A stretch of DNA of 64,000 bases from JBMYTN01 sp049604415. Its GTDB lineage: Bacteria > Pseudomonadota > Alphaproteobacteria > Rhodospirillales > Rhodospirillaceae. This document shows positions 50,084 through 59,551 of the stretch, one piece after another. A program made the translations under genes and the position numbers. Positions within the stretch are counted from its first letter, which is position 1. Every line of letters begins with the position of its first letter. The notes beneath the pieces were generated by a model that saw only the letters and a list, made by a program, of their open reading frames with translations, was not told where the DNA came from and made no database searches. The stretch spans positions 1-64,000 of the forward strand of contig JBMYTN010000012.1 in the NCBI GenBank assembly GCA_049604415.1. Reading direction: 5' to 3'.

Positions 50084-52972
50084 ATGGAACTGGGACGGGG
50101 CCTGGGCCAATCCTTGCTAAACAAGCGCCGGAACAAGCGTCGCGGTGGTGCGGGCGAGCCTGATCAGGATCCGGGAGACTTCCTGGACAGCGATGGCCTG
50201 ACCCCGGTCAGCCATGCGGATCCGGCCTTGGGCGAAGACGGTACCAACACCGCCGAGACTCCCCTGCCCACCCGCGCCCCGACCTTGGCCCAATCCTTAG
50301 AAAACAGCCCACCGCCCCGACCCCAGCCGGAAACCGCTCAGCCGGAGGCGCAAGAAGACGAGGAAGAGGGCTTGCGCTCCAGCACTTCGGCCCGCCGGGT
50401 TGCGGACCTGCTGTTGGGAGGTGGATCGGCCCCGCGCGCAGACCATAAACCGCTCCGACGCACGCCTGCTCCGCCCGATCCCAACCGCGCAACCCTGCCG
50501 CCGACGTTGGACAAGGCCTTGGCGGCCGCTCCAAGCCCGGCCCCAACCCCGGCAAAAGCGGTCGCCGAACCGCCCGCCCCCACCGCACCGGCACCGACGC
50601 AAGCCGAGCCCGCTTCTGACCCTGCCGCCGGAGCAACTGGGGGGGAGCCGCTGATGGCCGAAGCCCCTGAGACGCCGCCCCCAGCAGCACCAGCCAGCGC
50701 AGCGCCCACGCCGCCACCGGTTAAGGCCCCAACCCCACCTAAAGCGCCAAGCGCCACGCCCCCGGCAGCGGCCAAACCTGCGCAAAAACCCGTGGTGACC
50801 CGGCAAAAAGCCCAACCGAAGCCGTTGCCCAAGCCAAAGCAGCCGCCCGCAGCCGCCAAGCCAGCACCGGCGGCAAAGGCGGCAGCCAAACCGGCCCCGA
50901 CGCGCAAGCCGGTGGCCAAAACCATCCCGCCGGTCAAAGCCACGGTTCCGGCAAAGGAGCCCGCCAAAGAGGTCGCGAAGGACGTGCCAGCGGCAGCGCC
51001 CCGGCAAGCAGCCCCAGCGCGCCCGGTCGCCGCAAAACCGACGCCGCCCCCGAAAGTGGCACCAAGCCCGGCTCCGAAGGTGGCAGCTCCGGCTCCCACT
51101 CCAATTCCTGCCCCCGCCCCGGCATCGCCGGTGAAAACCGCTTTGACGACACCGTCGGTCATACAACCGGCGGCCAATGCCCCCATCGAATTGCCTGCCG
51201 AACTGGCGACGGATCTGCCGGAGCCCGCAGAGGGCAGCACGGTGGACCGCGCCGCTCGGGTGCGCGCCCGGTTGGGGCGGCTGCTGGCCGAGCGCGGCCA
51301 AGTCACGCCGGATCAACTGACCCAGGCCGTGGCGGGGCAGAAGCGCTCCGGTGGTCTGTTTGGGGATGTGCTGGTCGGCATGGGCTTTGTGCCGGACCGG
51401 GTGTTGGCCGATGCTCTGGCCGAGGTGATCGGCATTCCGCGCTTCAGCCGGGACACCGTGCCGGACCCAGAAGTGATGGATGTTCTGCCCCTCGAAGAAC
51501 GGGAATCCCTGCGGGTTCTGCCCTTGGGGCTGGAGGATGGCGAGCTGACCGTCGCCATGGCCGATCCGGAAAATGTGGTGGCTCGGGACAGCCTGCTGCG
51601 GCGCTGGCCGCGCGGCACCAAGCTGACCGTGGTCCTGGCCACCGAAACCGAATTGCGTGTCGCCTCGGTGCGGGGCGCAGTGCCCAAGGTGTCCTTGGAT
51701 GCGATTGTCGCGGAATTGGATCAAATGGCCGGTGGGTCCCCGGAACCGGAGACCGATGGCCCTGGAACCGCCGAGCCCGGCTTGGCCAGCACGGCCGCAG
51801 CGGGCCATCCGGTCGCCCGGTTGATCGATTCCGTGCTGGCCGATGCGGTGCGCAAGCGGGCCTCGGACATTCATTTTGAGCCCGAAGGCCGCCAGCTGCG
51901 CATTCGCCTGCGCATTGATGGTGTGCTCTGGGTGGTGCGCAGTTTGAACGCCCGGCATTGGCCAGCGGTGTCAGCCCGTCTGAAGCAAATGGCCAGCATG
52001 ACGGTCGACGACCATCAAACCCCGCAACAAGGCCGGTTCTCCTATGCCTTGGGGACCCGGGCGCTTGAGGTGCGGGTTTCCAGCCTGCCGACGGTGGATG
52101 GTGAGAATGTTGTCCTGCGTCTGTTGGACCGGACCGCCACCCCGCCGACAATCGCCAGCCTTGGCTTCGCCGACAGCGCGGTGGCCAATCTGAAACGGCT
52201 GTCCTTGCGGCCCGAGGGCCTGATCATCGCCTGCGGCCCCACCGGATCGGGCACCACCACGACCCTTTATGCCTTGCTGGATCACCTGTCCGGCGATGAC
52301 ATCAACATCATGACCATCGAAGATCCGGTGGAATATGAGGTGCCGTTGGTGCGTCAGACCCAGCTCGACCCCAAGGGCAAGATGACCTATGCGGATGGCA
52401 TTGCCGCCATTTTGCGCCAGGATCCGGATATTCTGATGGTCGGCGAGGTCCGGGATCCGGACACGGCGGCCATGGCGTTGCGCGCAGCGATGACCGGCCA
52501 TCGGGTGCTGACCACCTTGCATGCCAATGATGCGGTGGGTGCGATTCCCCGACTGATTGATCTGGGCCTGCGCCCGGGCATGTTGGCGGGCAATCTGATC
52601 GCCGTGGTTGCCCAACGGCTGGTCCGGCGGCTGTGCACCAATTGCCGGGGCTCCCGCCCTGCGGACGAGGTTGAACGTCGCATTCTCGGGGCCACGGGGG
52701 ACAAAAAGCTGATGGTCGGCACCCCGAAGGGCTGCAGCCATTGCGGCGGCACCGGCTTCCGGGGCCGGGTGGCGATAACGGAAATCCTGCCGATCACGCC
52801 GGATCTGGATTCCCTAATCGCCGATGGAGCCCCGATGGTTGATTTGCGCAGCGAGGCCCGCAAAGCCGCCCCGCGCAGCTTGGCCGATGACGGCCTGCGT
52901 CGGGTGCTGGAGGGCGATGTGACCGTGGCCGATCTCGCCCGCGCTGTGGATGTGTCCGCGCGCTTGGCATAA
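50084..52972 (+). CDS. GspE/PilB-type secretion ATPase with altered Walker A and long Pro/Ala N-terminus
   Basis: 962 aa. Residues about 1-405 are Pro/Ala/Lys-rich and probably disordered. Residues about 410-560 are a GspE N-terminal domain (LGRLLAERGQVTPDQLTQAV, GLFGDVLVGMGFVPDRVL). The core ATPase shows ASDIHFEPEGRQLRIRLRID, the Asp box, DILMVGEVRD (Walker B) and TTLHANDAVGAIPRL, and the tetracysteine CTNC / CSHC zinc site near the end. Walker A is GPTGSGTTTTLY: Thr724 (codon ACC) replaces the normally invariant lysine. No other pilus or type II secretion gene is in the window, so it may work with distant components or be inactive. Confidence 0.9.
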   Translation: MELGRGLGQSLLNKRRNKRRGGAGEPDQDPGDFLDSDGLTPVSHADPALGEDGTNTAETPLPTRAPTLAQSLENSPPPRPQPETAQPEAQEDEEEGLRSSTSARRVADLLLGGGSAPRADHKPLRRTPAPPDPNRATLPPTLDKALAAAPSPAPTPAKAVAEPPAPTAPAPTQAEPASDPAAGATGGEPLMAEAPETPPPAAPASAAPTPPPVKAPTPPKAPSATPPAAAKPAQKPVVTRQKAQPKPLPKPKQPPAAAKPAPAAKAAAKPAPTRKPVAKTIPPVKATVPAKEPAKEVAKDVPAAAPRQAAPARPVAAKPTPPPKVAPSPAPKVAAPAPTPIPAPAPASPVKTALTTPSVIQPAANAPIELPAELATDLPEPAEGSTVDRAARVRARLGRLLAERGQVTPDQLTQAVAGQKRSGGLFGDVLVGMGFVPDRVLADALAEVIGIPRFSRDTVPDPEVMDVLPLEERESLRVLPLGLEDGELTVAMADPENVVARDSLLRRWPRGTKLTVVLATETELRVASVRGAVPKVSLDAIVAELDQMAGGSPEPETDGPGTAEPGLASTAAAGHPVARLIDSVLADAVRKRASDIHFEPEGRQLRIRLRIDGVLWVVRSLNARHWPAVSARLKQMASMTVDDHQTPQQGRFSYALGTRALEVRVSSLPTVDGENVVLRLLDRTATPPTIASLGFADSAVANLKRLSLRPEGLIIACGPTGSGTTTTLYALLDHLSGDDINIMTIEDPVEYEVPLVRQTQLDPKGKMTYADGIAAILRQDPDILMVGEVRDPDTAAMALRAAMTGHRVLTTLHANDAVGAIPRLIDLGLRPGMLAGNLIAVVAQRLVRRLCTNCRGSRPADEVERRILGATGDKKLMVGTPKGCSHCGGTGFRGRVAITEILPITPDLDSLIADGAPMVDLRSEARKAAPRSLADDGLRRVLEGDVTVADLARAVDVSARLA

Positions 52973-53027
52973 GATCTGTCTCGAAAGAGCCATTTGAAGC
53001 TTTCGCTAGGCCCCTGATTTAGGGAGA

Positions 53028-53085
53028 CTTTGACAGCTTACGAAGAGCTGTATACATTGTCGTACCAAAGATACAACTGTCAAAG
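53028..53085 (+). promoter_or_regulatory. Promoter with flanking 9-bp inverted repeat upstream of the toxin-antitoxin pair
   Basis: CTTTGACAG (53028-53036) and CTGTCAAAG (53077-53085) are exact inverted repeats 40 bp apart. The left arm contains a perfect -35 TTGACA (53030-53035). Suitable -10 candidates are TACATT (53053-53058, spacer 17) or TATACA (53051). It is a likely autoregulatory site for the RHH antitoxin. Confidence 0.6.
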
Positions 53086-53091
53086 AATGAG

Positions 53092-53361
53092 ATGACAACG
53101 ACCCCATATACACTGCGCTTGGACAACGAACTGCGCGAAGCGCTTGAACACGAGGCCCAGCTGGAGGAAAGACCCGCTGCACAACTTGCGGCCCGTGCCA
53201 TCCGCTCTTTTGTGGACTCCAAAGCCGCAAAACGGGCTGCTATTGATGCGGCCTTAGCAGAAGCCGAACGCGGAGAGTTCATTACCCAAGAGGCGATGAA
53301 CCGCTGGATTGACAGTTGGGGAACTGAAGAAGAACTCCCCATGCCAGACGTCGAGAGCTAA
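53092..53361 (+). CDS. Ribbon-helix-helix antitoxin (RHH/CopG type)
   Basis: 89 aa. The N-terminal 45 residues form an RHH DNA-binding domain: YTLRLDNELREALEHEAQLE followed by the helix RPAAQLAARAIRSFVDS. The C-terminal part is acidic (TEEELPMPDVES), typical of the toxin-neutralising tail. The toxin gene starts 7 bp later. It probably represses its own promoter through the inverted repeat upstream. A classic type II antitoxin (ParD/RHH class). Confidence 0.85.
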   Translation: MTTTPYTLRLDNELREALEHEAQLEERPAAQLAARAIRSFVDSKAAKRAAIDAALAEAERGEFITQEAMNRWIDSWGTEEELPMPDVES

Positions 53362-53368
53362 ATCCATT

Positions 53369-53650
53369 GTGCGTATTGTCTTTCTAAAAAGTACTCTCCA
53401 AGACGTCGCTTGGTTTCGATATTATTATCGGTCTGTCTTTCCAGAAGGTGAGCAATCAGCAAAGGCGCAGTTAAAAGCAACTCAATCTCTTCTGGCAGCC
53501 AATCCGTATATCGGCCATCCCTCTTTCACACGTCCTGGAGTGCGTGAATTACACTTACAAAAAACACCTTTCTCACTAATTTATCGAGTTACTGAAACAA
53601 AAATTGAAATATTGCGTCTTTGGGATGAACGCCAAGGCAGCACCTATTGA
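53369..53650 (+). CDS. ParE/RelE-superfamily toxin
   Basis: 93 aa from GTG 53369. VRIVFLKSTLQDVAWFRYYY opens the fold, followed by a central helix (GEQSAKAQLKATQSLLAANP) and the strand-rich end FSLIYRVTETKIEILRLWDE, the ParE/RelE pattern. RelE-type toxins cleave mRNA on the ribosome and ParE ones poison gyrase; the catalytic residues are too variable to choose. Its GTG start lies 7 bp after the antitoxin stop, so the two are co-translated. It converges with the dipeptide transporter ATPase gene. Confidence 0.85.
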   Translation: MRIVFLKSTLQDVAWFRYYYRSVFPEGEQSAKAQLKATQSLLAANPYIGHPSFTRPGVRELHLQKTPFSLIYRVTETKIEILRLWDERQGSTY

Positions 53651-53760
53651 GGTATCACAAGATTGCGCTCCTGATCCTCGTTACCGATCTGGGCGAGGTC
53701 ACCGGGGGGCGGCCTCAATTCCCAAACCGAATTTGCCTTCCAAACAGTGCGTCCGGAGCC

Positions 53761-55899
53761 CTACTCCGCCGCGCTTGCGCCGTCTTCCTGGCCATAGGTG
53801 ATCACCGGGGGCACCTCGGACAGGGTGTCCAGTGGGATATGGCAGGCAATGCGGTGCCCGGTGCCGGTGTCCTGTTCCGGCGGGACTTCCTCGTCGCAGA
53901 TCGGTCCCACCCGGCGCGGACAACGCCCGGCAAAGGGGCAGCCCTTGGGCCGGTCCATCACACTGGGCGGCTTGCCATCGAGCACAATCCGGGTCTGGCG
54001 CGCCGTCGGATCGGGCACCGGAACCGCCGACAGCAAGGCTTCCGTATAGGGGTGATAGGGCGGGGCAAAGATCTCTTCGGTGGTGCCGAATTCCATGATC
54101 TTGCCCAGATACATCACCAAGACCTTGTCCGCCAGATAGCGCACCACCGCCAGATCATGGCTGATGAACAGCAAGGTGGTGGAGCGGTCCGATTGCAGGG
54201 TCGAGAGCAGATTGATGATCGCGGCTTGCACCGACACATCCAGCGCGCTGACCGGTTCATCGGCAATGATCACATCCGGATTGCCCGCCAAAGCCCGGGC
54301 AATGGCCACCCGCTGCTTTTGACCGCCGGACAGCTGGCGGGGTTTGCGTTTCAGGAACTCCGCAGGCAGGTTCACCGCCGCCATCAAATCCGACACAATC
54401 CGCCGGGTTTCCGCCCGGGCCTGCTGGGTTAAGCGCCGCAAGGGCCGCTCAATGGCATAGCCCACGGAATGGCTCGGGTTCAGGGTCGAATCCGGGTTTT
54501 GGAAGATCATCTGCAAGGAGCGGATCACGCCCTCGGAGCGCTGATCGACCTTCAAAGCCTCAATGGACTCGCCATCCAGCTCAATATTGCCCTCGGTGGC
54601 CACTTCCAGCCCGGTCAGGACCTTGGCCAGGGTCGATTTGCCGCAGCCACTTTCACCGACAATGGCCAAAGTCCGCCCGCGCTGGGCCTCAAAGGTCAGG
54701 CCGTCCAGCGCCTTGATTTCCAGAATATTGGCCTTGAGCAGGCCATGGCGCCGGGTCTCATAGGTTTTGCGCAGATCCTCGACCTTCAGCACCGCCGCGT
54801 CGTCCTCGGTGCCGCTTTCCTCCGTATCGCCCGGCTGGCGCGACAGGGGCGGCAGATCGGCCAGGCGCAAACAGGCTGCAGAGTGGCGGGCAGATCCTTG
54901 GTCCGCACCCGTGATCGTCTGCAAGGTGACCCGGGATTGATCGCAGGTTCCGGCCAACGCATAGTCACAGCGCGGCTTGAAGACGCATTCCTGGGGCCGG
55001 TTGCGCGGCACCCGGACCATGCCCTTAATCGGCTCCAGCTTGACCGAGGTCTTATCGCCGCTCAGGGTCGGCACGCAGCACAGCAGACCCCGGGTATAGG
55101 GATGGCAGGGGGCGTCAAAAACGGCCTCGATCGGGCCTTCTTCCACCAGCTCTCCGGCATACATCACCCCGATCCGGTCGCAGATCCGGACCACCGTGCC
55201 CAGATTGTGGCTGATAAAGATGATCGCGGCATCGTGGCGTTTGCGCAGATCGCGGATCAGGTCGAGCACCGCAGCCTCGACGGTCACGTCCAGACCGGTG
55301 GTCGGCTCATCCAGGATCAACAGGGCCGGTTCGGCCATCAGCGCCATGGCGATCACCACCCGCTGCTGCTGACCGCCGGACAGCTGGTGCGGATAGCGCT
55401 CCATCATCCGTTCCGGGTCGGGCAGTTTGACCTCGCTGAGCATATCCACCGCGTGATCCCAAGCCGCCTTGCCCTGCTTGAGGCCATGGATCTCCATGAC
55501 CTCGGTCAATTGCTGGCCCACGGTCAGGGTCGGGTTCAGGCTGCTCATCGGGTCCTGATAGACCATGGCAATGCGGTTGCCACGCAGGGAGCGCAACTGG
55601 TCATCGGGCAGGCCATACAGGTCGGTGCCTTCAAACAGCACCTGACCGCGCCGCACCCGCCCGGCTTGGCCGAGATAGCGGATCGCCGCATAGGCCGCAG
55701 TGGATTTGCCACAGCCACTCTCGCCCACCAAGCCAAGGGCTTCGCCCCGGCGCAGGGAGAAGGACAGGCCGGGCAGGACTTCGACTTCCCCGGCCCGGGT
55801 GACATAGGAGACCGCCAGATCGCGCAGTTCGAGAACCGGCGGGGCCTCTGCGGGGGCCGAAGCGGCCCCGGGGGAGGGAGAAACGGTGGTATCAGTCAC
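53761..55899 (-). CDS. Fused DppD-DppF ABC ATPase of a dipeptide/oligopeptide importer
   Basis: 712 aa from GTG 55899, overlapping the DppC gene end by 8 bp. Two complete ABC domains lie in tandem. The first has GLVGESGCGKSTAA, LSGGQQQRVVIAMALM and its Walker B. The second has AIVGESGCGKSTLAK and LSGGQKQRVAIARAL. The oligopeptide-type C-terminal extension (GCPFAGRCPRR) is present after each. Such fusions make both ATPase subunits from one gene. Together with the neighbouring permeases and binding protein it imports peptides or nickel-type ligands; the substrate is not fixed by sequence. A cysteine-rich patch (CVFKPRCDYALAGTC) links the halves. Confidence 0.93.
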   Translation of the reverse strand: MTDTTVSPSPGAASAPAEAPPVLELRDLAVSYVTRAGEVEVLPGLSFSLRRGEALGLVGESGCGKSTAAYAAIRYLGQAGRVRRGQVLFEGTDLYGLPDDQLRSLRGNRIAMVYQDPMSSLNPTLTVGQQLTEVMEIHGLKQGKAAWDHAVDMLSEVKLPDPERMMERYPHQLSGGQQQRVVIAMALMAEPALLILDEPTTGLDVTVEAAVLDLIRDLRKRHDAAIIFISHNLGTVVRICDRIGVMYAGELVEEGPIEAVFDAPCHPYTRGLLCCVPTLSGDKTSVKLEPIKGMVRVPRNRPQECVFKPRCDYALAGTCDQSRVTLQTITGADQGSARHSAACLRLADLPPLSRQPGDTEESGTEDDAAVLKVEDLRKTYETRRHGLLKANILEIKALDGLTFEAQRGRTLAIVGESGCGKSTLAKVLTGLEVATEGNIELDGESIEALKVDQRSEGVIRSLQMIFQNPDSTLNPSHSVGYAIERPLRRLTQQARAETRRIVSDLMAAVNLPAEFLKRKPRQLSGGQKQRVAIARALAGNPDVIIADEPVSALDVSVQAAIINLLSTLQSDRSTTLLFISHDLAVVRYLADKVLVMYLGKIMEFGTTEEIFAPPYHPYTEALLSAVPVPDPTARQTRIVLDGKPPSVMDRPKGCPFAGRCPRRVGPICDEEVPPEQDTGTGHRIACHIPLDTLSEVPPVITYGQEDGASAAE

Positions 55900-56830
55900 G
55901 CAGCGAAATCTCCCGAATGCCATCCGCCAGCAGATTGAGCCCCAGCACCAGGCTGGAAATCGCAATACAAGGGATCACGGTCATATAGGGGAAGGAGAAG
56001 ATCAAACCCCGGGTTTCAGCAATCATGGTGCCCCAATCGGGCGAGGAGCCCGGCGGACCGAGGCCCAGCACGCCCAACACCCCAATGGTGATGATCACAT
56101 AGCCCATGCGCAAGCAGGCATCGACGATCAGCGGCCCCCGGGCATTGGGCAGGATCTCCACAAACATAATATAGAGCGCCCGCTCGCCCCGCATTTTTGC
56201 CGCCGCGACATAATCACGCTCGCGTAGATCCAGCACCAGACCCCGCACGATCCGCATGATCGCGGGCGAGCTGGCAAAGGTCACCGCCAGGATCACATTG
56301 GCCCAGGAGCGGCCATAGAGCGCAATCACCAGCACATAGAGCAGGAAGGGCGGAAAGGCCAGGATCACATCGGCCAGACGGGCCAGGACCTCATCGACCC
56401 AGCCCCGGTAATAGGCCGCCGTCAGACCCATCAGGATCCCGACAGCATAGGCCGTCGCGGTGGCGACAAAGCCAAAGAACAGCACCAGCGAAGTGCCATG
56501 CATCAGGCGCGAGAGAATATCCCGGCCCAAATGATCGGTGCCGAGCAGGAACATGCCCGACCCGTCCGCCGCCTGGGTCAGCGGCTGGGCGATGGGCTGG
56601 ATGGTCTGCATCGGATCAAACGGCGCGACCAGCGGGGCCAGGATCGCCACCAGGGTCCAGAAGCCGACAATGCCAGCCCCGATCATCGCCGACAGGCTTT
56701 CGCGCAACAGGCCGATCATGCGCAGAATAGTGGCCAAACGGCTCGGCTGGGCGGGGGCGTTAGGGGTCCCAGGGGCTTGCAAGGGTGCTTGCGGCGCCGA
56801 GGACTGCTCTTGGGGGGTCGTGGCGGTCAT
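55892..56830 (-). CDS. Dipeptide/oligopeptide ABC permease, DppC type
   Basis: 312 aa, six membrane helices. The long polar N-terminus (QSSAPQAPLQAPGTPNAPAQ) is followed by ESLSAMIGAGIVGFWTLVAI, the periplasmic LGTDHLGRDILSRLMHGTS signature of DppC/OppC and the EAA-loop KMRGERALYIMFVEILPNA, which contacts the ATPase. The ATG overlaps the DppB end by 4 bp. It lies in the inner membrane with DppB. Confidence 0.94.
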   Translation of the reverse strand: MTATTPQEQSSAPQAPLQAPGTPNAPAQPSRLATILRMIGLLRESLSAMIGAGIVGFWTLVAILAPLVAPFDPMQTIQPIAQPLTQAADGSGMFLLGTDHLGRDILSRLMHGTSLVLFFGFVATATAYAVGILMGLTAAYYRGWVDEVLARLADVILAFPPFLLYVLVIALYGRSWANVILAVTFASSPAIMRIVRGLVLDLRERDYVAAAKMRGERALYIMFVEILPNARGPLIVDACLRMGYVIITIGVLGVLGLGPPGSSPDWGTMIAETRGLIFSFPYMTVIPCIAISSLVLGLNLLADGIREISLRD

Positions 56831-57759
56831 GCGAAGCGGATCCTGGGATTGAGATAGGTGTAACCGATATCCGCAATAGTCTGCGCGGTCACCACCAGGA
56901 AGACCGACACCAGCACGCAGGCCTCGATCAAATAAACGTCCATATTCAGCGCCGCATCCAGGATCAGCGTGCCGAAGCCCTTATAGGAGAAGAAGAACTC
57001 GGTCACGATGACGCCGGACAGCAACCATTGGACCTGCAGCATGATCACCGTAAAGGGCGCGATCAACGCGTTGCGCAGGGCGTGGCGGCGGATGACGATG
57101 CCAAAGGGCAGGCCCTTCAGGACGGCGGTGCGGATATAGGCCGATTGCATGACCTCGGCCATGGAGGCCCGGGTCATCCGGGCGACATAGCCGACGTCAT
57201 AAAGCACAAGGACAAGGACTGGCATCACCAAGGCTAAGGGGTCAAAGCCATCGGTCATCGCCGATGTGCCGGGCAGCCAACCAAGCCAGAACACAAACAA
57301 GACCACGAGAAGGGTGGCACTGGCGAATTCCGGCACACTGGTGGTCAGGATACAGCCGGTGGAGACAGTGCGGTCCAGCCTGGAGCCCTCCCGCATGCCC
57401 GCAAGCACACCGAGCATGATCGACAGCGGAATGATGATCGCCATCGCCACACCGCCCAGGATCGCCGTATTGCCCAGCCGTCGCCAGAGCACATCGGAAA
57501 CTGGTGCCTTATAGATGATGGACTCACCGAAATCGCCGACGGCGGCATTGGCGAGCCAATCGCCATAGCGCACCAGAAAGGCACGGTTATAGCCGTTCTC
57601 TTCCAGCCAGATTTCACGTTGTTCTTCGAGGGAATAGGGTCCGAGCACCCGGACTGCAACATCTCCTGGGGAGGCCTCGAGGGCCAAGAACACCAGGAAA
57701 CTGGCCAAAATCATGGTCAGGATCATGGAGCCCAGGCGTTTGCCGATAAAGGTCAACAC
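56827..57759 (-). CDS. Dipeptide/oligopeptide ABC permease, DppB type
   Basis: 310 aa from GTG 57759, where VLTFIGKRLGSMILTMILAS gives the usual DppB start; an upstream ATG at 57789 would add ten residues. About six membrane helices, a periplasmic loop (GDFGESIIYKAPVSDVLWRR) and the EAA-type loop YIRTAVLKGLPFGIVIRR are visible. GGAGA lies 11 nt upstream. It is separated from the binding-protein gene by a hairpin that probably lowers expression of the permease relative to it. Confidence 0.93.
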   Translation of the reverse strand: MLTFIGKRLGSMILTMILASFLVFLALEASPGDVAVRVLGPYSLEEQREIWLEENGYNRAFLVRYGDWLANAAVGDFGESIIYKAPVSDVLWRRLGNTAILGGVAMAIIIPLSIMLGVLAGMREGSRLDRTVSTGCILTTSVPEFASATLLVVLFVFWLGWLPGTSAMTDGFDPLALVMPVLVLVLYDVGYVARMTRASMAEVMQSAYIRTAVLKGLPFGIVIRRHALRNALIAPFTVIMLQVQWLLSGVIVTEFFFSYKGFGTLILDAALNMDVYLIEACVLVSVFLVVTAQTIADIGYTYLNPRIRFA

Positions 57760-57802
57760 GACGGGGAGTTCTCCAATACAAAAAAACACTCATAAAAGAA
57801 AT

Positions 57803-57830
57803 CGGGGCACTTCCTGGTGGAAGTGCCCCG
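57803..57830 (-). terminator. Hairpin (partial terminator) between dppA and dppB
   Basis: CGGGGCACTTCC (57803-57814) pairs perfectly with 57819-57830 around TGGT. On the minus strand it is followed by TTTCTTTTATG and TTTTTT. It sits 15 bp after the binding-protein stop, so it probably attenuates the downstream permeases. Confidence 0.75.
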
Positions 57831-57844
57831 GATCAAACCCCGAC

Positions 57845-59551
57845 CTAGGCGTCGAGCCAGGTCTTGGCATACCAGGTTTCAAGCGCCGGATGGGCGCCGA
57901 TGTTTTTCACCTTCTTGCTCGCGGTGACAAAGACCGAGAGCCAGAGGGATTGCAGGATGACGGCGTCGTCCTGCAGCATTTTTTGCAGCTTGGCCATCAC
58001 CACCTTGCGCTCATTGGCGTCCGGAACGGTGCCCGCTTCATCCAGCAGGGCATCGAATTCCGGATTGGCATAGCTGACTTCGTTCCAGGGCACACCGGAG
58101 CGATAGGCCAGATTGAGCACCTGGACGCCCAGGGCGCGGTGAGTCCAGGCGGTGAAGCCAAAGGGCGTGGTCTTCCAGCGATCCCAATAGGTGCCGCCGG
58201 GCATGATGTTGACTTCCAGATTGATGCCAGCGGGCTTGACCATCTCGGCCAGGGCTTTACAGGCATTCTGCTCCCAGGTCGGGGAGGCCACGCAGTCAAT
58301 GGTGATGTCCAGGCCATCGGTATAACCGGCCTCGGCCAACAGGGCCTTGGCCTTGTCATAATCCTGGGTCAGGGCTGGCAGCTCGGCATATTCCGGATGG
58401 ATCGGGGCCACATGGTGGTCTTCCCCCGGGCCGCCCTTGCCGCGATAGGCCAGTTCCAGGATCCGGGCCGGATCCACACAGGCTTGAACCGCCTGGCGCA
58501 CCAGCTTGTTGTCAAACGGCGCTTCGGTCACCTTCATCCGGGCCACACCGGTCTGGGCGGTGATGGTCTCGTAGACATCCAAGGTCGGGATGGCGCGGAA
58601 GGCGTCGACCTGATCAACCTCGGTCTTGTAGTTGCAGTCGACCTGGCCGGAGGCGAAGGCCGCCAGCACCGCAGCCGGATCGGCGGCATTGTCGACAAAG
58701 ATGATGCGGTCGAGATAGACATCGCCGCCCCAATAGGCAAAGTCGGCGCGCTTCTCCAGCACCGATTTTTCGCCAACAATATGCTCAACAAAAGCGAAGG
58801 GACCGGTGCCGACCGGGTTTTTGGTCAGATCGCCGCCTTCGGCTTCGAAATTGCGGTGCACGATCAGAGCCGGATAGTCGCCCATGGATTCCGGCAGGGA
58901 CAAATCGGCCTTGTTCAGATTGAAGCGGATGGTGTGATCGTCGATCTTTTCCAGCGCGCCTTCGGACATGGAGCGGTTGATGACCGCATTGCCGTCGTCG
59001 TCCTTTTCGCCGGTATCGGTTTCGGTGACCATGGAGGCAAACCGGCTGATATTGGACGACCCGGTGGCCGGATCCAGCCAGCGGGTGAAGTTGTAAATCA
59101 CGTCATCAACGGTGAAGTCATCGCCATTGGACCATTTCACACCCTTGCGCAGGTTGAAGGTCCAGGTCTTCAGATCGTCGGAGACCTCCCAGCTTTCCGC
59201 CAGATGCGGCACGGCAATGTTGTCATCTGTGATCCGGACCAGGGTTTCGATGACATTTCGGGCCACATTGCCCTTTTCCGACCAGTCATAGATCGCCGGG
59301 TCGCTGGCTTCCATGACGCTCATGGACACCCGCAAGGTGCCGCCAAATTTCGGCGTTTCATCCTGCGCTTGGGCTTCGGGGGCCCAGCCAGCGCCGGTCA
59401 CTTGACCCACAAGGCCATAAGCGGCGGGCACACTCAGGCCAACCACTGCGGCCATACGGACGAATTCACGGCGATCAATCGCACCGTCCTGAAGATTTCG
59501 CAAAGCAGTTTTCAGAACAGGATGCAGTTTACCGTGGATGTCCTTGGACAT
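57845..59551 (-). CDS. Peptide ABC transporter solute-binding protein (SBP family 5)
   Basis: 568 aa from ATG 59551 after GGGAGA. The N-terminus carries a Tat-like signal: twin arginine in DRREFVRMAAVVGLSVPAAY, cleaved near AQAQ-DET. The mature protein is family 5 (DppA/OppA type): TPKFGGTLRVSMSVMEASDP at its start and VTLRKGVKWSNGDDF-like motif (LRKGVKWSNGDDFTVDDVIY) in the first half. It delivers peptides or a related ligand to DppBC. It is the first gene of the minus-strand operon and divergent from the FecR-domain gene. Confidence 0.93.
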   Translation of the reverse strand: MSKDIHGKLHPVLKTALRNLQDGAIDRREFVRMAAVVGLSVPAAYGLVGQVTGAGWAPEAQAQDETPKFGGTLRVSMSVMEASDPAIYDWSEKGNVARNVIETLVRITDDNIAVPHLAESWEVSDDLKTWTFNLRKGVKWSNGDDFTVDDVIYNFTRWLDPATGSSNISRFASMVTETDTGEKDDDGNAVINRSMSEGALEKIDDHTIRFNLNKADLSLPESMGDYPALIVHRNFEAEGGDLTKNPVGTGPFAFVEHIVGEKSVLEKRADFAYWGGDVYLDRIIFVDNAADPAAVLAAFASGQVDCNYKTEVDQVDAFRAIPTLDVYETITAQTGVARMKVTEAPFDNKLVRQAVQACVDPARILELAYRGKGGPGEDHHVAPIHPEYAELPALTQDYDKAKALLAEAGYTDGLDITIDCVASPTWEQNACKALAEMVKPAGINLEVNIMPGGTYWDRWKTTPFGFTAWTHRALGVQVLNLAYRSGVPWNEVSYANPEFDALLDEAGTVPDANERKVVMAKLQKMLQDDAVILQSLWLSVFVTASKKVKNIGAHPALETWYAKTWLDA

